A stretch of DNA of 11,470 nt from an uncultured Eggerthella sp. (GTDB taxonomy: Bacteria > Actinomycetota > Coriobacteriia > Coriobacteriales > Eggerthellaceae). The stretch spans positions 1-11,470 of the forward strand of contig CABQIW010000046.1 of NCBI GenBank assembly GCA_902464295.1, written 5' to 3'. A program made the position numbers and the translations under genes. Shown piece by piece: positions 6,128 through 11,470 of this stretch; position 1 is the stretch's first letter; the number at the start of each line of letters is the position of its first letter. Below the pieces are notes generated by a model. The model was not told the origin of the DNA. It searched no databases and worked only from the letters and a program-made list of their open reading frames with translations.

Positions 6128-8794
6128 TTAAGAAGCATCAGCAAGAATCGCATCATAGAGCTCACGAAGCTTGACGGTTCCTTCGATACCGAAGCGGTCG
6201 ATCAATGCCCGCCTACAGACAAAATATTCGTTGAGCGCTTCACCATGGCGACCAAGCTTCCAAAGGGTGAGCATGAGCAAATAACACACATCCTCACGCG
6301 TCGGTTCGTTTTCAAACGCAAAACGGAAATAGCGCAAGGCTAAGGCAGTCTCACCTGTCTTTCGCAACTGCTCTCCCCCGTTGACGAGCGCTTCGATCAA
6401 GCGATCGTGATACTGCTTGCGCGATGCGACCACTTCAGCAGTTTCGTCTCCAGGAAGAAGCGGACCGCGATAGATATCCTCGATTGCCTCTATCGCCTTC
6501 TCATAGAGCGGAATATCAAGCGTTTCATAACGAAGGCGCTTACAGATCGAAGTTAAAAGCTGCGTATCGGTTTCAACAAGCGCAGAATTGAGCGCGACCG
6601 ACTGCGGATAGCTCTCAAAGAACGGACAATTGCCTTCGCGGTCGAGAATGCTCTTGTTGAGCAAGCTCCACATCGAATACAAGCTTTGGCGTGCGTTACG
6701 CGTGGGTGAATTTGGCCATATCGTTTGTTGAATCCAAGGACGAGATACTTCACGACCAGCATTTATAGCCAGAAGAGCAATCAGAAGCCGAAGCTGTTTG
6801 CGCACTTTTGCCCTGATCGTGATATCTGGATCACGTGCTTCAATCTCGAAGCGTCCGAACATATTGATGCGCAAAACTTTTTTCCGCATAGGGGCAAGTT
6901 GGTCAAGTGGCTCATCGTCACGGTAGACAAGCAGATTATCATTTTGTTGCCCCTGTCTCCACGTACGACGCTGCATGGAAAGCGATCCGCGCATCGTTTG
7001 AATACGTGACAGAATCGCATCATTAAGAAATAGGTAAACGCGCGCACCAAAAAGCAGGCGTGAAGAAGCAAAAAGAAGCAGTTCGATGCTATTAGGTTCA
7101 AGGAGCTTAGCAGAACGTACTAAAATGCGCGTAATCATATGCTCCAAATCTTTGAGCATATCCCGCTCTTGTTCTTCGAGCTTGTCGAAAATACCTGCTC
7201 GATCTTGTTCTTTTCCTACTTCTTCCTGCAAACGATCATTCCAAACGAAAAGCAACATACGAGAAAAAGCGCAAAGTGCAAAGAGGTTTTCTTTCACGCT
7301 GTATCCACTACTCATAAGTGCCTGCAATCTCTTAAAGCCTTTTAGGGGATTCTCAAGAGCATAAGCAAGCATACGTATTAGATCATGAGAAAATCTCGGC
7401 CTACCAAGTGGCCCAAAAGACGTGTTCTCTAGTTGCTGAACGCATGATGACATCAACGAGCTCACGCGTACTCGATCATGACCCTCAATACCACCAAGCA
7501 GGATATAGACGAGAGCCTCATTGAGTCCAAGAAAGAGATCGACATCCGATTCGAACGATTGCTCAGAGAGAGGGCCGCGTTGCTCTTGCTTCGCGTTAAA
7601 CAGGGGTGATGCATGTAAAAGTCTTTGTGCGCGCTCAGCTTCTCCTATGAGAGCAAGCGCAAGCACTACCACTCTTTTTCTTTTTTCAGACACGAATTGC
7701 TCATGCGGAAGCGTGCGTGCAAGTGCAAGAAGCGCCAGAGGTTTACCCGCATAGAGGAAACTTGTTGCGTGGGTATCAAAGAAACTAATGCGCTTTGACA
7801 TCTGCGGTAAACCACAAGCAAGCTGCGTTGCAAGTTCCAGCCGATCATGCTTGAGCAAATGATCGAGCAAGCATTCAACAAACATTTCGTCGTTCTTGAA
7901 CACTCCAAGCGCCATACGAATATCCTGGAGATGCCTACGTAAGAGCATGAAGCGCTCTTGCTCGGAAAGCATTGCGCAGGAAAAGAGAGGGCTGAGCGGC
8001 ATGATGCCTACATAGGGATACGCATGCTCAAGATCACGCATGAGTGCATTATCGAGCGTTTCAACATAGGAACTAAGCTCATGAAGCGCACCTCTTTCAA
8101 GTATGAGCATAATGAAGCTCAGCGCTTCAAGTGAAGAGGTTATCTCTTGGTCCATAAGCGTCTCGAAAAGCAACTTGTGCGCTTTCGCTGCGTCGTTAGG
8201 ATACCCTACTATTAGGCGCAAGTTCGTTTCACCCTTATTCATTCTTCGTTCAAGTGTTTCATCTTCTTGTGTCGACCTTACTTCTTCATCTTGCTCATGC
8301 TTACCGAGTAGAAGAAGCTGTGCATCGATTACTTCTGGATATGGCTTCTTAAGTTTCGTCCACCGCGTATCTTTAGTGGTGAGAATGACCTCATCTCCAG
8401 CATTAAGTGCTGCTTCTATCCCAGTGCACAAAGTTGAGAAGCGAACGTCATCGAGAGTGGGGCAGTCATCGATGATGAAGAGCTTTGATGCGTTCGTATT
8501 CTCATCTGTTGAAGTCGCGTCCATCTGGCACTCTTTAATACGCAGCGCATCAAGCGAGACAAGAAAGGCCGGTTCGCCTGCATTGATCCAACAGACTGCA
8601 TCATCAGCAAATACTTCATGTGCATACTGATACGCTAAAATCGATTTTCCGAAGTGGGCTGGAGCGCAGATGACGCGCAAAGATCTCCGACGCGCGAGAA
8701 GCATAGCAAGCAGGTGTTTGCGCGTAAAAAGAGAAGCGCGCGATTCAGTGATCGCGTGTTGTATCGCCTGATATTCCGAGATGCCTTCTAACAT
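6128..8794 (-). CDS. MalT-like ATPase / BTAD-domain transcriptional regulator
   Basis: This 888-residue protein appears to be a signal-responsive STAND-type transcription factor. The N-terminus resembles the MalT ATPase: Walker A is APAHFGKS (44 to 51), like the APAGxGKT form of that family, and a Walker B-like LFIIDD ends at residue 110. A long helical middle (about 150 to 620) probably corresponds to a repeat-type sensor. From about 638 a winged helix of the OmpR/SARP type begins (INMFGRFEIEARDPD), followed by a bacterial transcriptional activation domain (about 745 to 885). SARP regulators such as AfsR place winged helix and BTAD first; here they come last, where MalT has its LuxR helix-turn-helix. 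ATG 8794 follows AAGGAGGTG by six bases; an in-frame GTG at 8824 lies upstream of that site and is rejected. No metabolic target lies nearby, so the signal and regulon are unknown. It ends in TAA. Confidence 0.85.
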   Translation of the reverse strand: MLEGISEYQAIQHAITESRASLFTRKHLLAMLLARRRSLRVICAPAHFGKSILAYQYAHEVFADDAVCWINAGEPAFLVSLDALRIKECQMDATSTDENTNASKLFIIDDCPTLDDVRFSTLCTGIEAALNAGDEVILTTKDTRWTKLKKPYPEVIDAQLLLLGKHEQDEEVRSTQEDETLERRMNKGETNLRLIVGYPNDAAKAHKLLFETLMDQEITSSLEALSFIMLILERGALHELSSYVETLDNALMRDLEHAYPYVGIMPLSPLFSCAMLSEQERFMLLRRHLQDIRMALGVFKNDEMFVECLLDHLLKHDRLELATQLACGLPQMSKRISFFDTHATSFLYAGKPLALLALARTLPHEQFVSEKRKRVVVLALALIGEAERAQRLLHASPLFNAKQEQRGPLSEQSFESDVDLFLGLNEALVYILLGGIEGHDRVRVSSLMSSCVQQLENTSFGPLGRPRFSHDLIRMLAYALENPLKGFKRLQALMSSGYSVKENLFALCAFSRMLLFVWNDRLQEEVGKEQDRAGIFDKLEEQERDMLKDLEHMITRILVRSAKLLEPNSIELLLFASSRLLFGARVYLFLNDAILSRIQTMRGSLSMQRRTWRQGQQNDNLLVYRDDEPLDQLAPMRKKVLRINMFGRFEIEARDPDITIRAKVRKQLRLLIALLAINAGREVSRPWIQQTIWPNSPTRNARQSLYSMWSLLNKSILDREGNCPFFESYPQSVALNSALVETDTQLLTSICKRLRYETLDIPLYEKAIEAIEDIYRGPLLPGDETAEVVASRKQYHDRLIEALVNGGEQLRKTGETALALRYFRFAFENEPTREDVCYLLMLTLWKLGRHGEALNEYFVCRRALIDRFGIEGTVKLRELYDAILADAS

Positions 8795-8800
8795 GAGAAG

Positions 8801-8809
8801 CACCTCCTT
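8801..8809 (-). promoter_or_regulatory. Strong Shine-Dalgarno deciding the regulator start
   Basis: AAGGAGGTG, nearly a full anti-Shine-Dalgarno match, lies six bases before ATG 8794 on the minus strand. It fixes that start and excludes the longer reading from GTG 8824, which would place this site inside the coding sequence. Confidence 0.8.
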
Positions 8810-8822
8810 GTAAACTGTAAAC
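8809..8822 (-). repeat. Tandem heptamer (GTTTACA twice) abutting the regulator ribosome site
   Basis: On the minus strand GTTTACA occurs twice with no spacer, ending one base into the Shine-Dalgarno sequence of the BTAD regulator. SARP-family proteins are known to bind heptameric direct repeats, though with a spacer giving an 11-base period. A role as operator or translational control site is therefore only a suggestion. Confidence 0.45.
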
Positions 8823-8843
8823 ACAGCTCATAAGAGGTTTTGC

Positions 8844-8872
8844 ATGCTATCACATCTAAATATATGAGACAA
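8844..8872 (-). promoter_or_regulatory. Candidate promoter for the BTAD regulator
   Basis: On the minus strand TTGTCT (8872 to 8867, 4 of 6 matches) is separated by 17 bases from TAGCAT (8849 to 8844, 4 of 6). Transcription would start near 8837, about 43 bases before the ATG, placing the tandem heptamer in the 5' leader. Both boxes are moderate and the region is AT-rich, so other placements are possible. Confidence 0.35.
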
Positions 8873-8961
8873 GTATGCTGCATTCTTTCAGCTATCAAAA
8901 GACGCAAGCATACCGTTAACCTTACCTAGACAAAGCTTTCTTCACTTGTGACTGATTGTTG

Positions 8962-8995
8962 AAAAACAGAACAGGCCGAGCATGCTGCTCGGCCT
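8962..8995 (-). terminator. Intrinsic terminator of the tRNA operon, possibly bidirectional
   Basis: AGGCCGAGCA and TGCTCGGCCT form a perfect 10-base-pair stem with a 3-base loop (8973 to 8995). On the minus strand it is followed by GTTCTGTTTTTC and lies 11 bases after the tRNA-Glu CCA end. On the plus strand it is followed by TTTTGTTT, so it could stop transcription both ways. It separates the tRNAs from the regulator gene. Confidence 0.88.
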
Positions 8996-9006
8996 TTTGT
9001 TTCAAC

Positions 9007-9083
9007 TGGTAGCCCCGACCGGATTCGAACCGGCGATCTCCGCCTTGAGAGGGCGGCGTCCTAAACCGCTAGACGACGGGGCC
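9007..9083 (-). tRNA. tRNA-Glu (anticodon CTC)
   Basis: The minus strand folds into a full cloverleaf. The acceptor GGCCCCG pairs with CGGGGCT, with a G1-U72 wobble at the end. The D arm is GTCT...GGAC, the anticodon stem CCGCC/GGCGG holds loop CTCTCAA (anticodon CTC, reading GAG), and the T arm is GCCGG/CCGGT around TTCGAAT. The discriminator is A and CCA is encoded. It is 4 bases downstream of tRNA-Gln and shares its transcript. Confidence 0.96.
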
Positions 9084-9087
9084 ACGT

Positions 9088-9161
9088 TGGCTGGGGTGGA
9101 AGGAGTTGAACCCTCACATACGGTACCAGAAACCGCTGTCCTACCATTAGACGACACCCCA
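9088..9161 (-). tRNA. tRNA-Gln (anticodon CTG)
   Basis: The minus strand gives acceptor TGGGGTG paired with CACCCCA and D arm GTCTAATGGTAGGAC. The anticodon stem GCGGT/ACCGT has loop TTCTGGT (anticodon CTG, reading CAG), and the T arm is GAGGG/CCTTC around TTCAACT. The discriminator is G, with an encoded CCA. The first pair is U1-A72, the known GatCAB identity element in bacteria that make Gln-tRNA by transamidation. It is the first gene of the two-tRNA operon. Confidence 0.96.
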
Positions 9162-9192
9162 AAGTGCACTGCGTCTCAAGAACTTGACGCGA

Positions 9193-9211
9193 ATCGGTAT
9201 ATTATCGGTAT
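9193..9211. repeat. Direct repeat ATCGGTAT, 11-base period, over the tRNA promoter -10
   Basis: The exact 8-mer ATCGGTAT (plus strand) occurs at 9193 to 9200 and 9204 to 9211, separated by 3 bases, giving a period of one helical turn. The pair straddles the -10 box of the tRNA-Gln/Glu promoter. The geometry resembles heptameric repeats with 4-base spacing described for SARP regulators; binding by any protein is conjecture. Confidence 0.5.
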
Positions 9212-9227
9212 TGGTTCCGTTCGTCAA
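9199..9227 (-). promoter_or_regulatory. Sigma70-type promoter of the tRNA-Gln/Glu operon
   Basis: On the minus strand TTGACG (9227 to 9222, 5 of 6 matches) is followed after exactly 17 bases by TAATAT (9204 to 9199). This is the best-matched promoter in the window, with a predicted transcript start near 9192, about 30 bases before tRNA-Gln. Confidence 0.8.
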
Positions 9228-9300
9228 GAAAGAACGGGCACTTTTTCCAAGGGTGGTATCTTTACCCCTCTCGCCCACCTTTTCTCAGACATAAGAGACA

Positions 9301-9321
9301 AAGCAAACCTCTTACCAAGAG
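9301..9321 (-). terminator. Weak candidate terminator after the His-tailed dehydrogenase
   Basis: Four bases after the TAG stop, the minus strand has CTCTT-GGT-AAGAG followed by GTTTGCTT. The stem is only five base pairs and the T-run is interrupted, so termination may be partial. The rest of the gap down to the tRNA promoter holds no other clear stem and no gene. Confidence 0.3.
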
Positions 9322-9324
9322 CGC

Positions 9325-10548
9325 CTACTTCTTCTTCGAGCGTTTGTTCTTCTTGTCCTTCTTGCACTTGCAGCCATCGCCGTGATGATGATGGTGATGC
9401 CCATGGACATGGCCATGCCCGTGCCCATGTCCATGACCATGTCCGCCACAGCAGCAATCTTCATCATGGCCTTCTCCGCCATCAGCAAACAGATAACCAT
9501 GCTGATAAGGATCGCTCTCTACATAGAGATTGATCGGATAGGTGAGATATTCGATCGGACGAAGTTGATCGACCGTGATATATCCTGCAGGCGCATCGAT
9601 CACCGTTGGGATGCGGTTGACGATATCGGCACACGTGTGCTCGACCGTTGCGGGCTTCGTGACCGCAAATTCCGTATCGGGTTCGCCAAGGATCTTCCAA
9701 TCGCACAGATCGCCATCATCAGGGCCATACACCTTACCGATGCATTGTGTCTCAATAACAGGCCCTTGATGGGTCTCGGTAGTGACCACCGCGCTCATGC
9801 CGATGCACTTTCCTGCTGGGATGGTCTTACCCATCGTCTCGGAATAGGTATCGACCTCAGCGATGAAAGGAACGCTTTTCTGCGTCTGCGATTTGATCGT
9901 CCAGCCCATAAGGTTGCAGAGCGATTCGTTCGAGTTCCACATATAGGAAGGCTCGATCTCTTCAGGGTGCGCGAGCGTTTTCTCGAATTCCTCAGGCGTC
10001 AGATCGACACCATGCGCCTTCGCAAGTGCAAGCCCATAATCTTCAACGTTGTAGCTGGTGGCACCTTCGATCCTATCGATGCGATGAACACCACCTGCAA
10101 TACAGCCGACCATGTTGATCCAGTAGATGTCTTGCATGCCCGCACCCGTGACCGTGCAGCCTGCTTCTTTAGCGAGCGCATCGATGCGATTGGTGATCTC
10201 GGGTGAAGTGGTCCAGGAGTAGATGGCTTCTTCGCAGGTGGTTACCACGTTAATACCGCGCGAAACACAGTCGATGAGCGCCGGCTCGATATCCTTCATG
10301 AAGCTGAAGAGCGTGACCACCGCGATCTGCGGGTCGCATTCGTCGAGCACCTTATCAGCATCGTCTGAAATGAGCACCCCAAGCTTCACACCCAATTCGG
10401 CATAGTCTCCTACATCCATGCCTACGATCTCTGGGTTCGTATCGATCGCACCGACGATCTCGGCACCATTCTCATAAAGATAGCGAAGCGTGTATTTCGC
10501 CATCTTGCCACATCCATATTGCACAACCCGAATCTTTTCCTTATTCAT
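9325..10548 (-). CDS. DapB-N/2,4-diaminopentanoate dehydrogenase-like oxidoreductase with His-rich metal-binding tail
   Basis: The protein has 407 residues. Residues 1 to about 340 form an NAD(P)-dependent Rossmann enzyme: VVQYGCGKMAKYTLRYL (glycine motif at 12 to 17), AIDTNPEIVGMDVGDY and CVSRGINVVTTCEEA resemble the dihydrodipicolinate-reductase N-domain superfamily, and the length is closer to 2,4-diaminopentanoate dehydrogenase of ornithine fermentation than to DapB (about 250). The substrate is therefore open. Residues 357 to 407 are an unusual tail: a CCC cluster (365 to 367), six alternating histidines, VHG, six histidines in a row (384 to 389), CKC, then a Lys-rich end, as in nickel or zinc storage tails of HypB, SlyD or UreE. 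No signal peptide is seen, so it should be cytoplasmic. AAGGAG lies seven bases before ATG 10548. It follows asd, with a terminator between them, and ends in TAG. Confidence 0.6.
   Translation of the reverse strand: MNKEKIRVVQYGCGKMAKYTLRYLYENGAEIVGAIDTNPEIVGMDVGDYAELGVKLGVLISDDADKVLDECDPQIAVVTLFSFMKDIEPALIDCVSRGINVVTTCEEAIYSWTTSPEITNRIDALAKEAGCTVTGAGMQDIYWINMVGCIAGGVHRIDRIEGATSYNVEDYGLALAKAHGVDLTPEEFEKTLAHPEEIEPSYMWNSNESLCNLMGWTIKSQTQKSVPFIAEVDTYSETMGKTIPAGKCIGMSAVVTTETHQGPVIETQCIGKVYGPDDGDLCDWKILGEPDTEFAVTKPATVEHTCADIVNRIPTVIDAPAGYITVDQLRPIEYLTYPINLYVESDPYQHGYLFADGGEGHDEDCCCGGHGHGHGHGHGHVHGHHHHHHGDGCKCKKDKKNKRSKKK
9382..9441 (-). repeat. Low-complexity His/Gly codon run
   Basis: This CAT/CAC and GGN run encodes residues 370 to 389: six His alternating with Gly, then Val-His-Gly, then six consecutive His. 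Codons are mixed (CAT and CAC; GGT, GGA, GGG and GGC), so the run looks maintained at protein level rather than being a fresh triplet expansion. Confidence 0.85.
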
Positions 10549-10616
10549 GGCTGCTCCTTCCCTTTGGTTGCACCCATACTAACAAGCAGCTCAGCATAGA
10601 GAAAGCGCACCTTCGA

Positions 10617-10646
10617 ATTGTAATGGTTGCGTTTCCTTGCAAACAA
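10617..10646 (-). promoter_or_regulatory. Candidate promoter for the His-tailed dehydrogenase
   Basis: On the minus strand TTGTTT (10646 to 10641) and TACAAT (10622 to 10617, 5 of 6 matches) are 18 bases apart, giving a leader of about 60 bases. The -35 overlaps the T-run of the asd terminator, a compact arrangement that fits separate transcription of the two genes. Confidence 0.4.
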
Positions 10647-10676
10647 AAAGCGCGAAGGCAGTGCACCCTCGCGCTT
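10641..10676 (-). terminator. Intrinsic terminator of asd
   Basis: On the minus strand AAGCGCGAGGG and CCTTCGCGCTT pair (8 base pairs, one mismatch, then 2 more) around a 7-base loop, followed by TTTGTTT; the stem's own closing TT extends the T-run. It begins 26 bases after the asd stop codon. Confidence 0.85.
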
Positions 10677-10702
10677 GAAAGATCTGTGGTCTGCAGAAGC
10701 GG

Positions 10703-11470
10703 TTACGGAAGCAGCAGTTGTGCGATCTGCACCGCATTGAGCGCTGCGCCCTTGCGGATCTGATCCGCTACCACCCAGAACGCCAAGCCGTTCTCGACCG
10801 AAGGGTCCTTGCGCAAGCGGCCGATGAACGTATCGTTCGTGCCTGCCAGCAAGCCGGGCATCGGATAGAGCTTATTGTCCGTATCATCCATGACGACCAC
10901 GTTCGGTGCTTGTTCAAGAGCCTCACGCGCTTGCTCTGGCGTGATAGCGCTCTTGAATTCGACGTTGATCGATTCACCATGACAACGGAGCACGGGAACG
11001 CGCACGCAGGTAGCGCTTACCGCGAGATCTTCATCGTGCATGATCTTCTTCGTCTCGACGACCATCTTCCACTCTTCCTTCGTGGAAGCATCTTCCATGA
11101 ACACATCGATGTGCGGGATCACATTGAACGCGATCTGATGAGCGAACGCATCTACGGTAAGATCTTTGCCCTCCAGGAATTCACGGGTCTGCTCATAGAG
11201 CTCGTCCATCGCCGCAGCGCCGGCACCCGATGCAGCCTGGTAGGTCGACACCACCACGCGCTTGATGGGAGCGATATCGTAGAGCGGCTTTAGGGCGACC
11301 ACCATCTGGATGGTGGAGCAGTTCGGATTCGCGATCACGCCATTATGCCACGCCACATCTTCTGGGTTCACTTCGGGCACCACGAGCGGCACATCCTCTT
11401 CCATGCGGAAAGCGCTCGAGTTGTCGATCATGACCGCGCCTGCAGCAACGACCGCCTCGCGCATTTCTTT
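10703..11470 (-). CDS. asd: Aspartate-semialdehyde dehydrogenase (C-terminal part, 5' end outside)
   Basis: The reading frame is open to the window edge, so the gene is cut at its 5' end. The 255 visible codons lack the first roughly 80 residues, including the N-terminal NADP-binding GATG motif. The enzyme reduces L-aspartyl-4-phosphate to L-aspartate-4-semialdehyde, the branch point to lysine/diaminopimelate and to threonine and methionine. Visible marks are the active-site cysteine in ANPNCSTIQM (codon 11320 to 11318), the preceding NNS-like DNSSAFR, and the substrate-binding/base stretch CVRVPVLRCHGESINVEF with its conserved Arg and His. The C-terminus (VVADQIRKGAALNAVQIAQLL) is typical of the Gram-positive/actinobacterial Asd branch. 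It ends in TAA and has its own terminator. The Met at 11464 is internal, not the start. Confidence 0.95.
   Translation of the reverse strand, partial: KEMREAVVAAGAVMIDNSSAFRMEEDVPLVVPEVNPEDVAWHNGVIANPNCSTIQMVVALKPLYDIAPIKRVVVSTYQAASGAGAAAMDELYEQTREFLEGKDLTVDAFAHQIAFNVIPHIDVFMEDASTKEEWKMVVETKKIMHDEDLAVSATCVRVPVLRCHGESINVEFKSAITPEQAREALEQAPNVVVMDDTDNKLYPMPGLLAGTNDTFIGRLRKDPSVENGLAFWVVADQIRKGAALNAVQIAQLLLP

Noticed and set aside
8795..8824. Longer BTAD regulator from GTG at 8824
   Set aside because: It would put the strong AAGGAGGTG ribosome site inside the coding sequence; ATG 8794 fits that site exactly.
8982..9533. Plus-strand open frame of 183 codons (starts MLLGLLFQLVAPTGFEPA)
   Set aside because: It runs antisense through both tRNA genes; the GFEPA/PLDD motifs are the well-known false protein read from tRNA complements. 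It also crosses a terminator and has no ribosome site.
9382..10206. Plus-strand open frame of 274 codons starting MMMMVMPMDMAM
   Set aside because: It is antisense to the His-tailed dehydrogenase; the Met-rich start is the complement of the CAT histidine codons.
219..10548. Reassignment of TGA to an amino acid
   Set aside because: All recognised proteins are complete with the standard code and show no in-frame TGA; the absence of TGA stops only suggests avoidance.
1..11470. CRISPR array, insertion sequence, prophage or defence island
   Set aside because: No regularly spaced repeats, transposase, integrase, terminal inverted repeats or phage-like genes were found; tRNA-Glu has no adjacent integrase or duplicated 3' end.

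Overview
The window looks like a housekeeping stretch of a Coriobacteriia-type actinobacterium (Eggerthellales-like, roughly 50% GC, compatible with a genus such as Cryptobacterium). This is inferred from protein flavour: an actinobacterial-style RF2, a SecA with a zinc-binding tail, a split transketolase, a large MalT-like/BTAD regulator and an FtsE with an N-terminal extension. No marker gene fixes the species. Every supported gene is on the minus strand, so transcription runs from high to low coordinates.

In transcription order: (1) the 3' two-thirds of asd (aspartate-semialdehyde dehydrogenase), ending at a good intrinsic terminator. (2) A DapB-N/diaminopentanoate-dehydrogenase-like NAD(P) oxidoreductase with a His/Cys/Lys-rich C-terminal tail that includes six consecutive histidines. 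(3) A tRNA-Gln(CTG)/tRNA-Glu(CTC) pair with a near-consensus promoter and a strong stem-loop terminator. (4) An 888-residue transcriptional regulator with an N-terminal MalT-like P-loop ATPase and a C-terminal winged helix plus BTAD. (5) A tight cluster secA - prfB - transketolase N-half - transketolase C-half - ftsE (5' end only), with gaps of 50, 26, -8 and 39 to 51 bases. ftsE also has its own extended -10 promoter inside the cluster.

The cluster joins protein export (SecA), termination at UGA/UAA (RF2), the non-oxidative pentose phosphate pathway (TktA/B halves) and cell division (FtsE). secA-prfB and prfB-ftsE are common bacterial neighbours; here the transketolase pair lies between prfB and ftsE. 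The asd product feeds lysine/diaminopimelate and threonine/methionine synthesis. The dehydrogenase next to it shares the DapB Rossmann domain but is not ordinary DapB.

I see no mobile element, CRISPR array, phage gene, rRNA or defence system. The points most worth a second look are the metal-binding-type tail on the dehydrogenase, the RF2 whose SPF anticodon-like tripeptide reads SPT (with no TGA stop among the seven visible stop codons), the domain order of the orphan BTAD regulator with a tandem heptamer at its ribosome binding site, and an 11-base-period direct repeat over the tRNA promoter.
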